This document shows, in pieces, positions 1-6,338 of a stretch of 7,111 nt of DNA. Made by a program: the position numbers and the translations under genes. Numbering within the stretch: the first letter of the stretch is position 1; each line of letters starts with the position of its first letter. This stretch comes from Sphingomonas sp. Lineage in GTDB: Bacteria > Pseudomonadota > Alphaproteobacteria > Sphingomonadales > Sphingomonadaceae. The notes beneath the pieces were generated by a model. That model saw nothing but the letters and a program-made list of their open reading frames with translations. It was not told the origin of the DNA and ran no database searches. Location of the stretch: contig JAJNQF010000492.1 of NCBI GenBank assembly GCA_021154945.1, forward strand, positions 1-7,111, written 5' to 3'.

Positions 1-1300
1 TCAGATAGGCCGACTTGGCCTCGGCGATGGCCTTGGTCGCATCGCCGCCGCGCTCGGCCTTGCCGACCATCGCGAGCAGGCCCTGGTCGAGCATCATCCG
101 CGTGAACTTGTCCATCCGCGTGGCGGTGGTGGGGCCGGCGGGGCCGACCACCTCGTCGCCGACCGGATCGACCGGCCCGACATAATAGATCACGCGGCCC
201 GCGAAATCGACCGGGAGCGGTTCGCCCTTCGCCAGCATGTCGGCGATCCGCTTGTGCGCCGCGTCGCGCCCGGTGAGCATCTTGCCGTTGAGCAGCAGGC
301 GGTCGCCATGCTTCCACGTCTGCACGACTTCGGGCGTCAGCGTGTCAAGATCGACCCGGATCGCGGCCTTGTCGGGCGTCCAGTTGACGTCGGGCCACTC
401 CTCCAGCTTCGGCGCTTCCAGATACACCGGGCCCGAACCGTCGAGCACGAAATGCGCGTGGCGCGTGGCGGCGCAGTTCGGGATCATCGCGACCGGCTTC
501 GACGCGGCGTGCGTCGGCCAGTCGAAAATCTTGACGTCGAGGATGGTGGAGAGGCCGCCCAGCCCCTGCGCGCCGATGCCGAGAGCGTTGACCTTGTCGT
601 AAATCTCGATCCGCAGCGCCTCGATGTCGTTCTTGGGGCCTCGCGCCTTCAGCTGCGCCATGTCGATCGACCCCATCAGCGACTGCTTGGCGAGGATCAT
701 CGACTTTTCCGCGGTGCCGCCGATGCCGATGCCGAGCATACCCGGCGGGCACCAGCCGGCGCCCATCTGCGGGATCATCTCGAGCACCCAGTCGACGATC
801 GAATCGCTCGGGTTCATCATCTTGAACTTCGACTTGTTCTCGCTGCCGCCGCCCTTCGCCGCGACGTCGATCGAGACGGTGTTGCCGGGCACCATCTCGA
901 CATGCATGACGCTGGGCGTGTTGTCCTTGGTATTGCGGCGGGTGAAGGCGGGATCGGCGAGGATCGACGCGCGCAACTTGTTCTCGGGGTTGAGATAGGC
1001 TTTCCGCACGCCTTCATCGACGACCTCCTGCAAGGAGCGGGTCGAATCGAGCCGGCAATCCTGGCCCCATTTGACGAAGATCGTGACGATCCCCGTATCC
1101 TGGCAGATCGGGCGATGGCCTTCCGCGCACATCCGGCTGTTGGTCAGGATCTGCGCTATCGCATCCTTGGCGGCGGGGCTCTGCTCGGCCTCGTACGCGA
1201 CGCCCAATGCGCGGATGTAATCCATCGGGTGGTAGTAGCTGATGAACTGGAGCGCGTCGGCGACGCTTTCGATCAGGTCGGCTTCGGTGATGACGGTCAT
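1..1300 (-). CDS. fumA: class I fumarate hydratase ([4Fe-4S] fumarase), 3' end outside window
   Basis: It catalyses the reversible hydration of fumarate to L-malate in the cytosolic TCA cycle, using an oxygen-sensitive [4Fe-4S] cluster. The reading frame runs leftward from ATG at 1300 and stays open for 433 codons to the window edge; the family is about 500 residues, so roughly 70 are missing. The three cluster cysteines expected for the family are visible: Cys66 in RPICQDTG, Cys184 in GWCPPG and Cys276 in IPNCAATRHAHF. Other family motifs are AKGGGSENKS (148-157), GGTAEKS (194-200), WPTHAASKP (His264), TGRDAAHKR (343-351, start of the C-terminal domain), GPTTATRMD (389-397) and GKAERG (Lys414). 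The ATG is preceded by a modest Shine-Dalgarno, AAAGGCG, six bases upstream. A CATAAAT at 1366-1360 could be a -10 element, without a convincing -35. It appears to be transcribed alone. Identification of the family is firm; the symbol follows usage for this class. Confidence 0.97.
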   Translation of the reverse strand, partial: MTVITEADLIESVADALQFISYYHPMDYIRALGVAYEAEQSPAAKDAIAQILTNSRMCAEGHRPICQDTGIVTIFVKWGQDCRLDSTRSLQEVVDEGVRKAYLNPENKLRASILADPAFTRRNTKDNTPSVMHVEMVPGNTVSIDVAAKGGGSENKSKFKMMNPSDSIVDWVLEMIPQMGAGWCPPGMLGIGIGGTAEKSMILAKQSLMGSIDMAQLKARGPKNDIEALRIEIYDKVNALGIGAQGLGGLSTILDVKIFDWPTHAASKPVAMIPNCAATRHAHFVLDGSGPVYLEAPKLEEWPDVNWTPDKAAIRVDLDTLTPEVVQTWKHGDRLLLNGKMLTGRDAAHKRIADMLAKGEPLPVDFAGRVIYYVGPVDPVGDEVVGPAGPTTATRMDKFTRMMLDQGLLAMVGKAERGGDATKAIAEAKSAYL

Positions 1301-1313
1301 GCAGCGCCTTTGC

Positions 1314-1337
1314 GGATGCGGGGATGCGGGAATGCGC
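1314..1337. repeat. three 8-bp tandem units in the fumarase leader
   Basis: Three consecutive 8-base units, GGATGCGG, GGATGCGG and GAATGCGC, lie 14 to 37 bases upstream of the fumarase start codon, just beyond its Shine-Dalgarno. The first two are identical and the third differs at two positions. They fall in the likely 5' untranslated region. No function can be assigned; a change in copy number would alter leader length. Confidence 0.6.
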
Positions 1338-1444
1338 GCGTCTTAGCCGCGTTCGGGCGATTTATGAAGACCGAGGGGGCGTCGGCACGCCATCAGTACG
1401 GGCCCGGCTGCAAAAGAAGGTTAGGGTGGGTTAGGCCAACGCGC

Positions 1445-1470
1445 GCTCTTTCGTGGAGGGGGCAAAGAGC
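1445..1470. repeat. 7-bp inverted repeat (hairpin A)
   Basis: GCTCTTT at 1445-1451 pairs perfectly with AAAGAGC at 1464-1470 around a 12-base loop. It lies downstream of the leftward PepSY gene, eight bases beyond the stronger hairpin B. There is no T-tract on either strand, so it is not a classical intrinsic terminator. Confidence 0.45.
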
Positions 1471-1478
1471 CGAGCGGT

Positions 1479-1503
1479 GTGCAAAGCATGATCGGCTTTG
1501 CAC
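1479..1503. repeat. 9-bp perfect inverted repeat (hairpin B)
   Basis: GTGCAAAGC at 1479-1487 pairs perfectly with GCTTTGCAC at 1495-1503 around a 7-base loop. It lies about 165 bases past the PepSY stop codon and upstream of the fumarase promoter region. It could end or stabilise the 3' end of the receptor/PepSY transcript, or be an arm of a small intergenic repeat. The lack of a following T-run argues against a simple Rho-independent terminator. Confidence 0.55.
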
Positions 1504-1667
1504 CAGGGCTGTGATCGACGATTTGAAAGAGCCGAGGACCGAGCGTGACTTCAAGGTCGCGTGTAGGACAGCGAAAACTGGCGGAGCTCGGCGACGATGA
1601 TCTTGGCGGGTTCGCCCTTAGCGGACGTTTCGAAGCGCAATGCCTGTCGCTGAAAGCAGCCATTCGT

Positions 1668-2801
1668 TCACGTATGTCGGGCTGCCCGCCGGCGGAGCCA
1701 GTGGAGAATGCCGGTCACGAAAAGCACCGACGGAACGAGTCCGAGCAGGACCGCGAGGACCCGCGTGGTTATACCGCCGATCGTGCCGTCGTGTAGCGTG
1801 CGTACCCAGCTCGCTACGGCGGTTCCGGTCCCGGCACGCCGAACATCATGCGTCGCCAGTACCCCGCCCGAAAACTGGTCGATGAAGACATAGCTGCCGG
1901 GGAAGCGCCGATGGGGATCGCCGGGCACCTGAAGCCGTACCCGGATTGCCGCGTCAGGCGCGCTGGGCACATCGACGAACACGACGTGACCGTCCGGCAG
2001 CGCCCGGTGCGCTGCGTGGAGTGCCTGGACGATCGAGATCTGCCCGGCTCCCCCGTCGCGCGATTTCGGGGCACGCGACTTTGGGGCAGGTATCGCCGCG
2101 GGCGCCAGCAGGGCCTGTGTGACCGCGGGCAACGCCAGCAGCACGCCGGTCGCGACCAGCACGAAGAGCAGCATCATGCTCCACACACCGGACAGTTTGT
2201 GAAGGTCGCGCAAGCGCCGGATCGACGCCGCGTCGCGCTTGAAGGCGAGAGCCTTGCGCCAACTCCCGCGCGGCCACCAGGCCAGCATGCCACTGGCTAG
2301 CAGCATCAGCATCGCTACACCCGACCAGCCGACTACCTGACTGCCGAACTCGCCGGCGAGCAGTTGCATGTGGAGCTGATAGAGCCAGCTCATGAGGTAG
2401 CCGCCCCACGGTTCGGCACGAATGACGCGCGTGCCATCGGCCGAGAACGAGACCATCATCCGGTCGCCATGGCGGCCGGGCGCCGGATAATAGCGCGCCG
2501 GGATCGCACCGCCCTCACCCGTTACTTCAAGCGTCCACTTGCCGCCCGTGTCGTGCCAGCGCCCCCGCCCGGTCGCCAGCGCGCGATCCCAAACGCGCGC
2601 GTTCAGATCGGGTGCGGGATCGTTGCGCCCGGCCTGGATCGCAGGATGAAGCGCCGTGTCGATGCCGGTGTAGAAGACCAGCGCCGACCCGGTGAGGCCC
2701 AGCACCACGAACAGCAGCCCGACGCTCAACCCCAGCCAGAGATGGACGCGGCGCACGAAGATACGCGCGCGCGACGCTGCCGATCGACGATGCCTGGCCA
2801 T
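1668..2801 (-). CDS. PepSY-associated transmembrane protein (putative siderophore/metal reductase type)
   Basis: This is a 377-residue inner-membrane protein with the classic PepSY_TM layout. Helix 1 is at about 21-46, followed by a large periplasmic region; helices 2 and 3 are at about 155-176 and 206-228, a second periplasmic region follows, and helix 4 is at about 346-368. Histidines sit at or near the helix ends: His20 (RRVHLWLG), His144 (YQLHMQLL), His201 (DLHKLSG), His337 (RTLHDG) and His367 (ILHWLRRR). In relatives such as Pseudomonas FoxB, histidines of this kind bind heme and the protein reduces ferric siderophore; applying that role here is inference. A short duplication, PKSRAPKSR, lies at about 240-248 in the second periplasmic region. 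The ATG at 2801 follows the receptor stop codon by two bases (TGAGCATG) without a good Shine-Dalgarno, so translation is probably coupled to the receptor. The family is firm; substrate and electron donor are unknown. Confidence 0.92.
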   Translation of the reverse strand: MARHRRSAASRARIFVRRVHLWLGLSVGLLFVVLGLTGSALVFYTGIDTALHPAIQAGRNDPAPDLNARVWDRALATGRGRWHDTGGKWTLEVTGEGGAIPARYYPAPGRHGDRMMVSFSADGTRVIRAEPWGGYLMSWLYQLHMQLLAGEFGSQVVGWSGVAMLMLLASGMLAWWPRGSWRKALAFKRDAASIRRLRDLHKLSGVWSMMLLFVLVATGVLLALPAVTQALLAPAAIPAPKSRAPKSRDGGAGQISIVQALHAAHRALPDGHVVFVDVPSAPDAAIRVRLQVPGDPHRRFPGSYVFIDQFSGGVLATHDVRRAGTGTAVASWVRTLHDGTIGGITTRVLAVLLGLVPSVLFVTGILHWLRRRAARHT

Positions 2802-2803
2802 GC

Positions 2804-5017
2804 TCAGAACCGCGTCGCCAGCGCGACCTCGAACGATCGCGGCGCGCCGATATAGACGTTGGTGGCGGGGTAGCCGGAATACTCGCCATAAAAGGCGTCC
2901 GTCAGGTTCCGCCCGCGCAGCGTCACGGTTGCCCGTGGTGCGACCGGGAACGACAGGCTTGCATCCAGCACGGTATGGCCAGCAACGCGGATAGTGTTGG
3001 CGGTATCCGTATAGAAGGCGCTGGCATGACGCAGAAACCCGCCCAGCGTCACCTTGTCCGCAATGGTGTAGAGCGCCGAGGCGTTGACCGTCGTAGAGGG
3101 TATGTTGATCGGGCGGTTGCCGCTCCGATCGATCCGCACCCCGCTCACCAGCTCCGACAGTTCGTCATATTGCGCGTCGGTATAGGAGACGCCGCCCGAG
3201 AGGCGCAGTGGCTTTATTGGGGAGAGGACGCCGGACAGCTCGACTCCCTGCGAGGATTGCCGCCCGCCCTGTACGGCCAAGGCCGGGTTGGTCGGATCGC
3301 GGGTCAGGATATCGCGCTGTTCGATCCGGTAGGCGGCACCTGTGACGCTTGCCCGCCCGCCCCATGCGCTCGCCTTGAAACCAGCTTCGTAGGCGCGGCC
3401 CGTGGTCAGTCGGAACCGGCTGTTCGCGATCGAGGCCAGCAGGATCGACGACACCGGCGATACCGCGGTCGTATATTGCGCATAGAGGGTCAGACCGGAC
3501 GTCACGTCCCAGGTCGTCCCCGCCCGCCAGGATATGGGGTTGAAGGTCTGGCTGTTGCGATCGACCGCGCCGCCCACGTTCTGGATCGTCGTCCGGTCCA
3601 GCTCCATGTGATCCCAGCGTACCCCGCCGACCAGCAGCCATTTGGGGGTCAGGTTCAGCGCGTCTTCCGCGAACACCGAGGTCTGTTTGAGCTTGGAATC
3701 GAAGGTGACGTTGCCGGCGGTGAAGATCGCCGTCCCCGTGGGTAGGGGTATGATCGCAGGGTTCCGCACGTCCACCGCCGGCAGGGCCGAGACGGGCGCC
3801 GTCTGACGCAAGCTAACGAAATCGGTGTCGTTATGCTCGACGCCCAAGGTGAAACGGTTGCGCAGGCCCGCGATGACGCTGTCGTTGCCAACGACCCCGC
3901 GCGCATTCCAGAACTGGTGATCGTGCCGGAAATCCTGATAGGTCTGGCGGAAGCTGCCGTTCGGAAACGCCGTGGCAGGCGCAACGAAGGCCTGGCTGTC
4001 CGCCAGCAGGAAATCGCGCTTCGCGGTATAGCCGGTCAGGTCGAGCGCGAAGGTCCAGCCGCTGCCGATCGACCAGTCGAGCCGCGAGCGCACCGTCGTC
4101 TCGTCGGCGCCGGAATAGGCCCCCTGCGGATTGTAATTGCGGCGTCGCAGCGCGCGATCGGCGACCAGGCCGTTGGCGCTCGTCACTGCATCGGTCGGAC
4201 GCAGGGCGTATTGGCCGGGGATCAGGGGCAGGCCCTGATAGGTCGCGTCATAGCGATCCTCGAAATGATCGACCGCGACCAGCACCGACAGGCGGTCGCT
4301 CGGCTTCCATAGCGCGCTCGCGGTCAGACCGGCCGATAAGGTGTCGTTGTTATCGACGTCGTAGAGGCTGTCCGACCGCTGGTAGCTGGCGTCGGCGCGC
4401 ACCGCGATCGTCGACGACACCGGCAGGTTGACCCCGCCGGCCGCGAACACCGTGTCGAAGCTCCCGACCGACAGGAGCGTATCGAGATGGCGTTCGCCCA
4501 GGACCGGTTTGCGCGTCACCTTATTGATGACACCGGCCAATGCGCCTTCGCCATAGAGGACGGACGCCGGTCCCTTCAGCACTTCGATCCGGTCGTAGTG
4601 CCAGTTGTTGCTGTCACGCTGCACGACGGTCGAAGCGGACACCCGCACCCCGTCCTGAAGGATCGACACGGTATTGCCGACGAAGCCGCGCATCGAGACG
4701 ACCGCCGGGTTGCCGGGAACGTTGCCGGCGACGGCGCCCACCACGTCGTTGAACGTCTCGCGCGCGGTACGCAGTCCGCGCACTTGTAGATCGTCCTGCG
4801 TCAGCACCTCGATGCTCGCGGGCGTCTCGCGGATCGTCAGACCGAGACGGCTGCCGGCTTGTGTCTGATCGTTCAGCTTGAGCGGATCGCGCTGGCCGGT
4901 GACGATGATCGTCGCATCGGTTCGCTCGTCAGCAGTGTCGCGGGTCTGTGCGCTGGCCGGGACGGCCAGCAGCAGGCACGGCGCAGCAACGCTGGCCAGC
5001 AAAAACGTTCGGATCAT
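2804..5017 (-). CDS. TonB-dependent siderophore-type outer-membrane receptor
   Basis: This 737-residue receptor would import a metal chelate across the outer membrane, powered by TonB-ExbB-ExbD. From ATG at 5017 it begins with a signal peptide (MIRT, then a hydrophobic core) and a probable cleavage site after ASA at residue 23. A TonB-box-like ATIIVTG follows at 35-41. There is no N-terminal signalling (STN) domain, so regulation through an anti-sigma factor is unlikely. The plug spans about 60-171, with RETPASIEVLT, VSMRGF, DRIEVLKGPASVLYG and GVINKVTRKP. A 22-strand barrel is expected from family knowledge for the rest; the protein ends in a phenylalanine (ATRF), as outer-membrane barrels do. 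The start at 5017 is preferred over ATG 5050: it has GAAGG seven bases upstream and begins directly at the signal peptide, whereas the longer form adds eleven residues and starts inside a palindrome. Plug motifs match siderophore receptors, but the ligand cannot be named. Confidence 0.96.
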   Translation of the reverse strand: MIRTFLLASVAAPCLLLAVPASAQTRDTADERTDATIIVTGQRDPLKLNDQTQAGSRLGLTIRETPASIEVLTQDDLQVRGLRTARETFNDVVGAVAGNVPGNPAVVSMRGFVGNTVSILQDGVRVSASTVVQRDSNNWHYDRIEVLKGPASVLYGEGALAGVINKVTRKPVLGERHLDTLLSVGSFDTVFAAGGVNLPVSSTIAVRADASYQRSDSLYDVDNNDTLSAGLTASALWKPSDRLSVLVAVDHFEDRYDATYQGLPLIPGQYALRPTDAVTSANGLVADRALRRRNYNPQGAYSGADETTVRSRLDWSIGSGWTFALDLTGYTAKRDFLLADSQAFVAPATAFPNGSFRQTYQDFRHDHQFWNARGVVGNDSVIAGLRNRFTLGVEHNDTDFVSLRQTAPVSALPAVDVRNPAIIPLPTGTAIFTAGNVTFDSKLKQTSVFAEDALNLTPKWLLVGGVRWDHMELDRTTIQNVGGAVDRNSQTFNPISWRAGTTWDVTSGLTLYAQYTTAVSPVSSILLASIANSRFRLTTGRAYEAGFKASAWGGRASVTGAAYRIEQRDILTRDPTNPALAVQGGRQSSQGVELSGVLSPIKPLRLSGGVSYTDAQYDELSELVSGVRIDRSGNRPINIPSTTVNASALYTIADKVTLGGFLRHASAFYTDTANTIRVAGHTVLDASLSFPVAPRATVTLRGRNLTDAFYGEYSGYPATNVYIGAPRSFEVALATRF

Positions 5018-5024
5018 GGGATTA

Positions 5025-5029
5025 CCTTC
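5025..5029 (-). promoter_or_regulatory. Shine-Dalgarno of the TonB-dependent receptor
   Basis: GAAGG on the minus strand lies seven bases before ATG 5017. It is the strongest ribosome-binding site in the module and decides the receptor start against the upstream in-frame ATG at 5050. Confidence 0.75.
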
Positions 5030-5033
5030 GACC

Positions 5034-5060
5034 GGCCCGGTGCATGACATGCACCAGGCC
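5034..5060. promoter_or_regulatory. palindrome upstream of the receptor gene (candidate operator or leader hairpin)
   Basis: The 17-base core GGTGCATGACATGCACC (5039-5055) is a perfect palindrome around a central A. After one mismatched pair, four more bases pair on each side (GGCC at 5034-5037 with GGCC at 5057-5060), so the symmetry covers 27 bases. It starts five bases upstream of the receptor Shine-Dalgarno, in the 86-bp gap after the DUF2946 gene. As DNA it has the size and symmetry of a dimeric repressor site; as RNA it would form a very stable hairpin next to the ribosome-binding site. It does not resemble the Fur or Irr consensus as I know them, and I cannot name a regulator. Confidence 0.6.
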
Positions 5061-5075
5061 GCAATTCATGAAAGC

Positions 5076-5090
5076 GCCGCGTGCAGCGGC
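5076..5090. repeat. short GC-rich inverted repeat after DUF2946 gene
   Basis: GCCGC at 5076-5080 pairs with GCGGC at 5086-5090 around a 5-base loop, extendable by one G-T and one G-C pair. It lies 14 bases past the DUF2946 stop codon and is followed on the minus strand by CGCTTTC. It might attenuate read-through into the receptor gene, but the T-run is too short for a confident terminator. Confidence 0.3.
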
Positions 5091-5103
5091 ACAGAATGAC
5101 AGG

Positions 5104-5514
5104 TCAGAGGTAGGCCGGAGGACCGCGCAAGGGTGCCCGCAGGAACGCCGGCCGGGAGGGGGCTGGCGGAACGGTCGCCGTCAGACCGATGGCCAGGACG
5201 AAGGCGATCAGCGCAGCAAGCTGGATCGGATCGACCGGACTCAGAACGGCTGCGGACAGCCCCGAGAACGCACAGGGCATCTCGGGCTTGCCGTGTTCCT
5301 TCGACTTGCCGTGATCGGGCATGTCGCCGTGAATTCCTGGCATGTCCATTGCCGCCGCCGCGGGTGCGATGCCTGAGCAGATGGTGATGGTGAAGCGACC
5401 GTGATCGTTCGCGATCATGTAGCCGGTCGGAACCAGCAGCTTCAGCAGCAGCGTCGCCGCACAGATCAACACGGTCAGGTGGCGTTGCGCCAGAAGATAC
5501 CGACCTAGTTGCAC
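5104..5514 (-). CDS. DUF2946-like small membrane protein with His/Met-rich loop
   Basis: This 136-residue protein has the layout I associate with the DUF2946 family, whose function is not established. A first hydrophobic helix at about 13-33 ends in LLVPTGYM, followed by ITICSG (Cys46). A hydrophilic loop at 55-81 holds three His, four Met and a Cys (MDM, HGDM, DHG, EHG, EMPC), then PCAFSGL (Cys80). A second helix lies at about 97-116, and the tail ends in PLRGPPAYL. The loop is rich in soft-metal ligands, so metal binding outside the cytoplasm is a reasonable inference but unproven. The start is GTG at 5514, preceded by AGGCGG at five bases spacing; no ATG in this frame gives a plausible full-length start. 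It lies 86 bp upstream of the receptor gene on the same strand, suggesting joint function in metal uptake or homeostasis. The family call rests on remembered motifs. Confidence 0.85.
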   Translation of the reverse strand: MQLGRYLLAQRHLTVLICAATLLLKLLVPTGYMIANDHGRFTITICSGIAPAAAAMDMPGIHGDMPDHGKSKEHGKPEMPCAFSGLSAAVLSPVDPIQLAALIAFVLAIGLTATVPPAPSRPAFLRAPLRGPPAYL

Positions 5515-5690
5515 GGGAGCCGCCTAACCCGGGCGGCGGGAGGTGTCACTTGGACATTCCGTCATGCTCAGTAATTTCACGGATGAGCGCCCCCTCGAAA
5601 ACGGACGAGCGGCGCAACGTCCGCTATCGTCACCTGGGGCCATAGCAGCCTGACCGCTTTCCTTCCCGACCCGGCCATTCCGCTCACCGC
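5515..5690. other. intergenic gap upstream of DUF2946 gene
   Basis: This 176-bp non-coding stretch should contain the promoter for the DUF2946/receptor/PepSY genes and the 3' end of the DUF1275 transcript. A 6-bp inverted repeat (CGGACG 5602-5607, CGTCCG 5618-5623) could mark the end of the DUF1275 transcript. AACGTCCGCTA at 5616-5626 matches, in reverse complement, 1619-1629 in the other gap. I find no convincing -35/-10 pair and no recognisable Fur box. Confidence 0.5.
5519..5537. promoter_or_regulatory. inverted repeat overlapping the DUF2946 ribosome-binding site
   Basis: GCCGCC at 5519-5524 pairs with GGCGGC at 5532-5537 around a 7-base loop. In the leftward mRNA the 3' arm contains the GGCGG of the only Shine-Dalgarno-like sequence before GTG 5514, so folding would hide it. 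This may simply reflect GC-rich sequence. Confidence 0.35.
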
Positions 5691-6338
5691 TTATTCCTCG
5701 TGCGAAGTTCCCAGCGTGGCGGCACCCACGAGTAGCAGCGCGGCGAGCGCGACCGCGATCCACAGCGCTTTCAGATCCAGGATGGGGAACACTGCGGCGC
5801 CCGCGGTCGCTCCGCCGATCAACCCCAGCCACAGGAGGAGATAGGGCACCCAGGCAAAGCGGGGACCGCCGGCAAACGCGGTCGTGAGGTGCTGGCCGAT
5901 CTTGACGAGCGTGCCGGTCATGTAGGTGACGCCGACGCTGACCTCGCCGTCTCGCTGGAACACCGCGTTCGCCGATCCCATCGCCACCGCCATCAGCAGC
6001 GGCGCCAGAACGAGGTCACCACCGCGCGTCGCCGTCGCAGAGGCGATCGCCAGCGCGACCAGCACGAACGCGAGTACCGCCTGCTTCCGCCGTCGTCCCG
6101 CGAGCCGCCCGACGGTTTCGCCGGCCATGACCCCGCCGACGAACGCCGCGATCAGTGCACCCGCGAACAGGCTGCCCGGCACGACACCGGTGATACCCGC
6201 CGCAAAGCGCGTCGAATTGCCGCTCATGAACGAGACGAACAGACCGCCGAGCTTCAGAAACCCCAGCGCATCGACGAATCCCGCCAGCGCAGCGAGCCCG
6301 ATTGCCAGCAGACGCTGACGCTTTTCATAACGGCGCAT
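5691..6338 (-). CDS. DUF1275/YoaK-family six-helix membrane protein
   Basis: This 215-residue integral membrane protein belongs to the DUF1275 (YoaK) family; its transported substrate, if any, is unknown. Family hallmarks are visible: GFVDALGFLKLGGLFVSFMS (20-39) running into GNST, MGSANAVF (120-127) and TYMTGTLVKIG (138-148). Hydrophobic segments lie at about 10-28, 55-75, 86-103, 108-126, 163-183 and 190-210, consistent with six helices, and a basic N-terminus (MRRYEKRQR) suggests it starts on the cytoplasmic side. Length is normal for the family. ATG 6338 is chosen because it gives the usual start just before the first helix; no strong Shine-Dalgarno precedes it. It lies 176 bp upstream of the DUF2946 gene on the same strand, too far to assume one operon, and is divergent from the sirtuin gene with 91 bp between start codons. 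No functional link to metal uptake is evident. Confidence 0.93.
   Translation of the reverse strand: MRRYEKRQRLLAIGLAALAGFVDALGFLKLGGLFVSFMSGNSTRFAAGITGVVPGSLFAGALIAAFVGGVMAGETVGRLAGRRRKQAVLAFVLVALAIASATATRGGDLVLAPLLMAVAMGSANAVFQRDGEVSVGVTYMTGTLVKIGQHLTTAFAGGPRFAWVPYLLLWLGLIGGATAGAAVFPILDLKALWIAVALAALLLVGAATLGTSHEE

Larger units (their letters stand above)
1301..1667. other. non-coding gap between fumarase and PepSY gene
   Basis: This 367-bp gap must hold the fumarase promoter and the 3' end of the PepSY transcript. It contains the 8-bp tandem repeat, two inverted repeats, and an 11-base direct repeat AAAGAGCCGAG at 1464-1474 and 1526-1536. The stretch from about 1611 to 1667 carries TAGCGGACGTT, which recurs in reverse complement in the gap at 5515-5690, suggesting debris of a dispersed intergenic element. 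The only notable open frame here (minus, 1663 to 1421, 80 codons) is Pro/Ser/Arg-rich, lacks a Shine-Dalgarno and reads through both inverted repeats, so it is not called as a gene. No RNA gene is recognised. Confidence 0.6.

Noticed and set aside
1428..1437. GGTTAGGGTGGGTTAGG-like direct repeat near the fumarase gap
   Set aside because: Only two imperfect copies in a G-rich stretch; no array or replication-origin context.
254..1600. 448-codon open frame on the plus strand
   Set aside because: It is antisense to the fumarase, which has all catalytic and cluster motifs. The translation is Arg/Asp/His-rich and typical of a GC-rich shadow frame.
1421..1663. 80-codon minus-strand open frame in the fumarase/PepSY gap
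   Set aside because: Low-complexity Pro/Ser/Arg-rich translation, no Shine-Dalgarno, and it runs through both inverted repeats; no recognisable domain.
2975..3745. 256-codon plus-strand open frame inside the receptor gene
   Set aside because: It overlaps the receptor barrel region antisense; composition is that of a shadow frame with no domain.
2804..5050. Longer receptor start at ATG 5050
   Set aside because: It adds eleven hydrophilic residues before the signal peptide, starts within the palindrome, and lacks the well-spaced GAAGG that precedes ATG 5017.
5515..5690. Fur/Irr-type iron operator upstream of the cassette
   Set aside because: I searched by eye for AT-rich inverted hexamers of the Fur or Irr type and found none convincing, so iron regulation is not claimed.
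5524..5832. 102-codon minus-strand open frame overlapping the DUF1275 3' end
   Set aside because: It overlaps the real coding frame out of phase for half its length and shows Arg/Gly-rich shadow composition.
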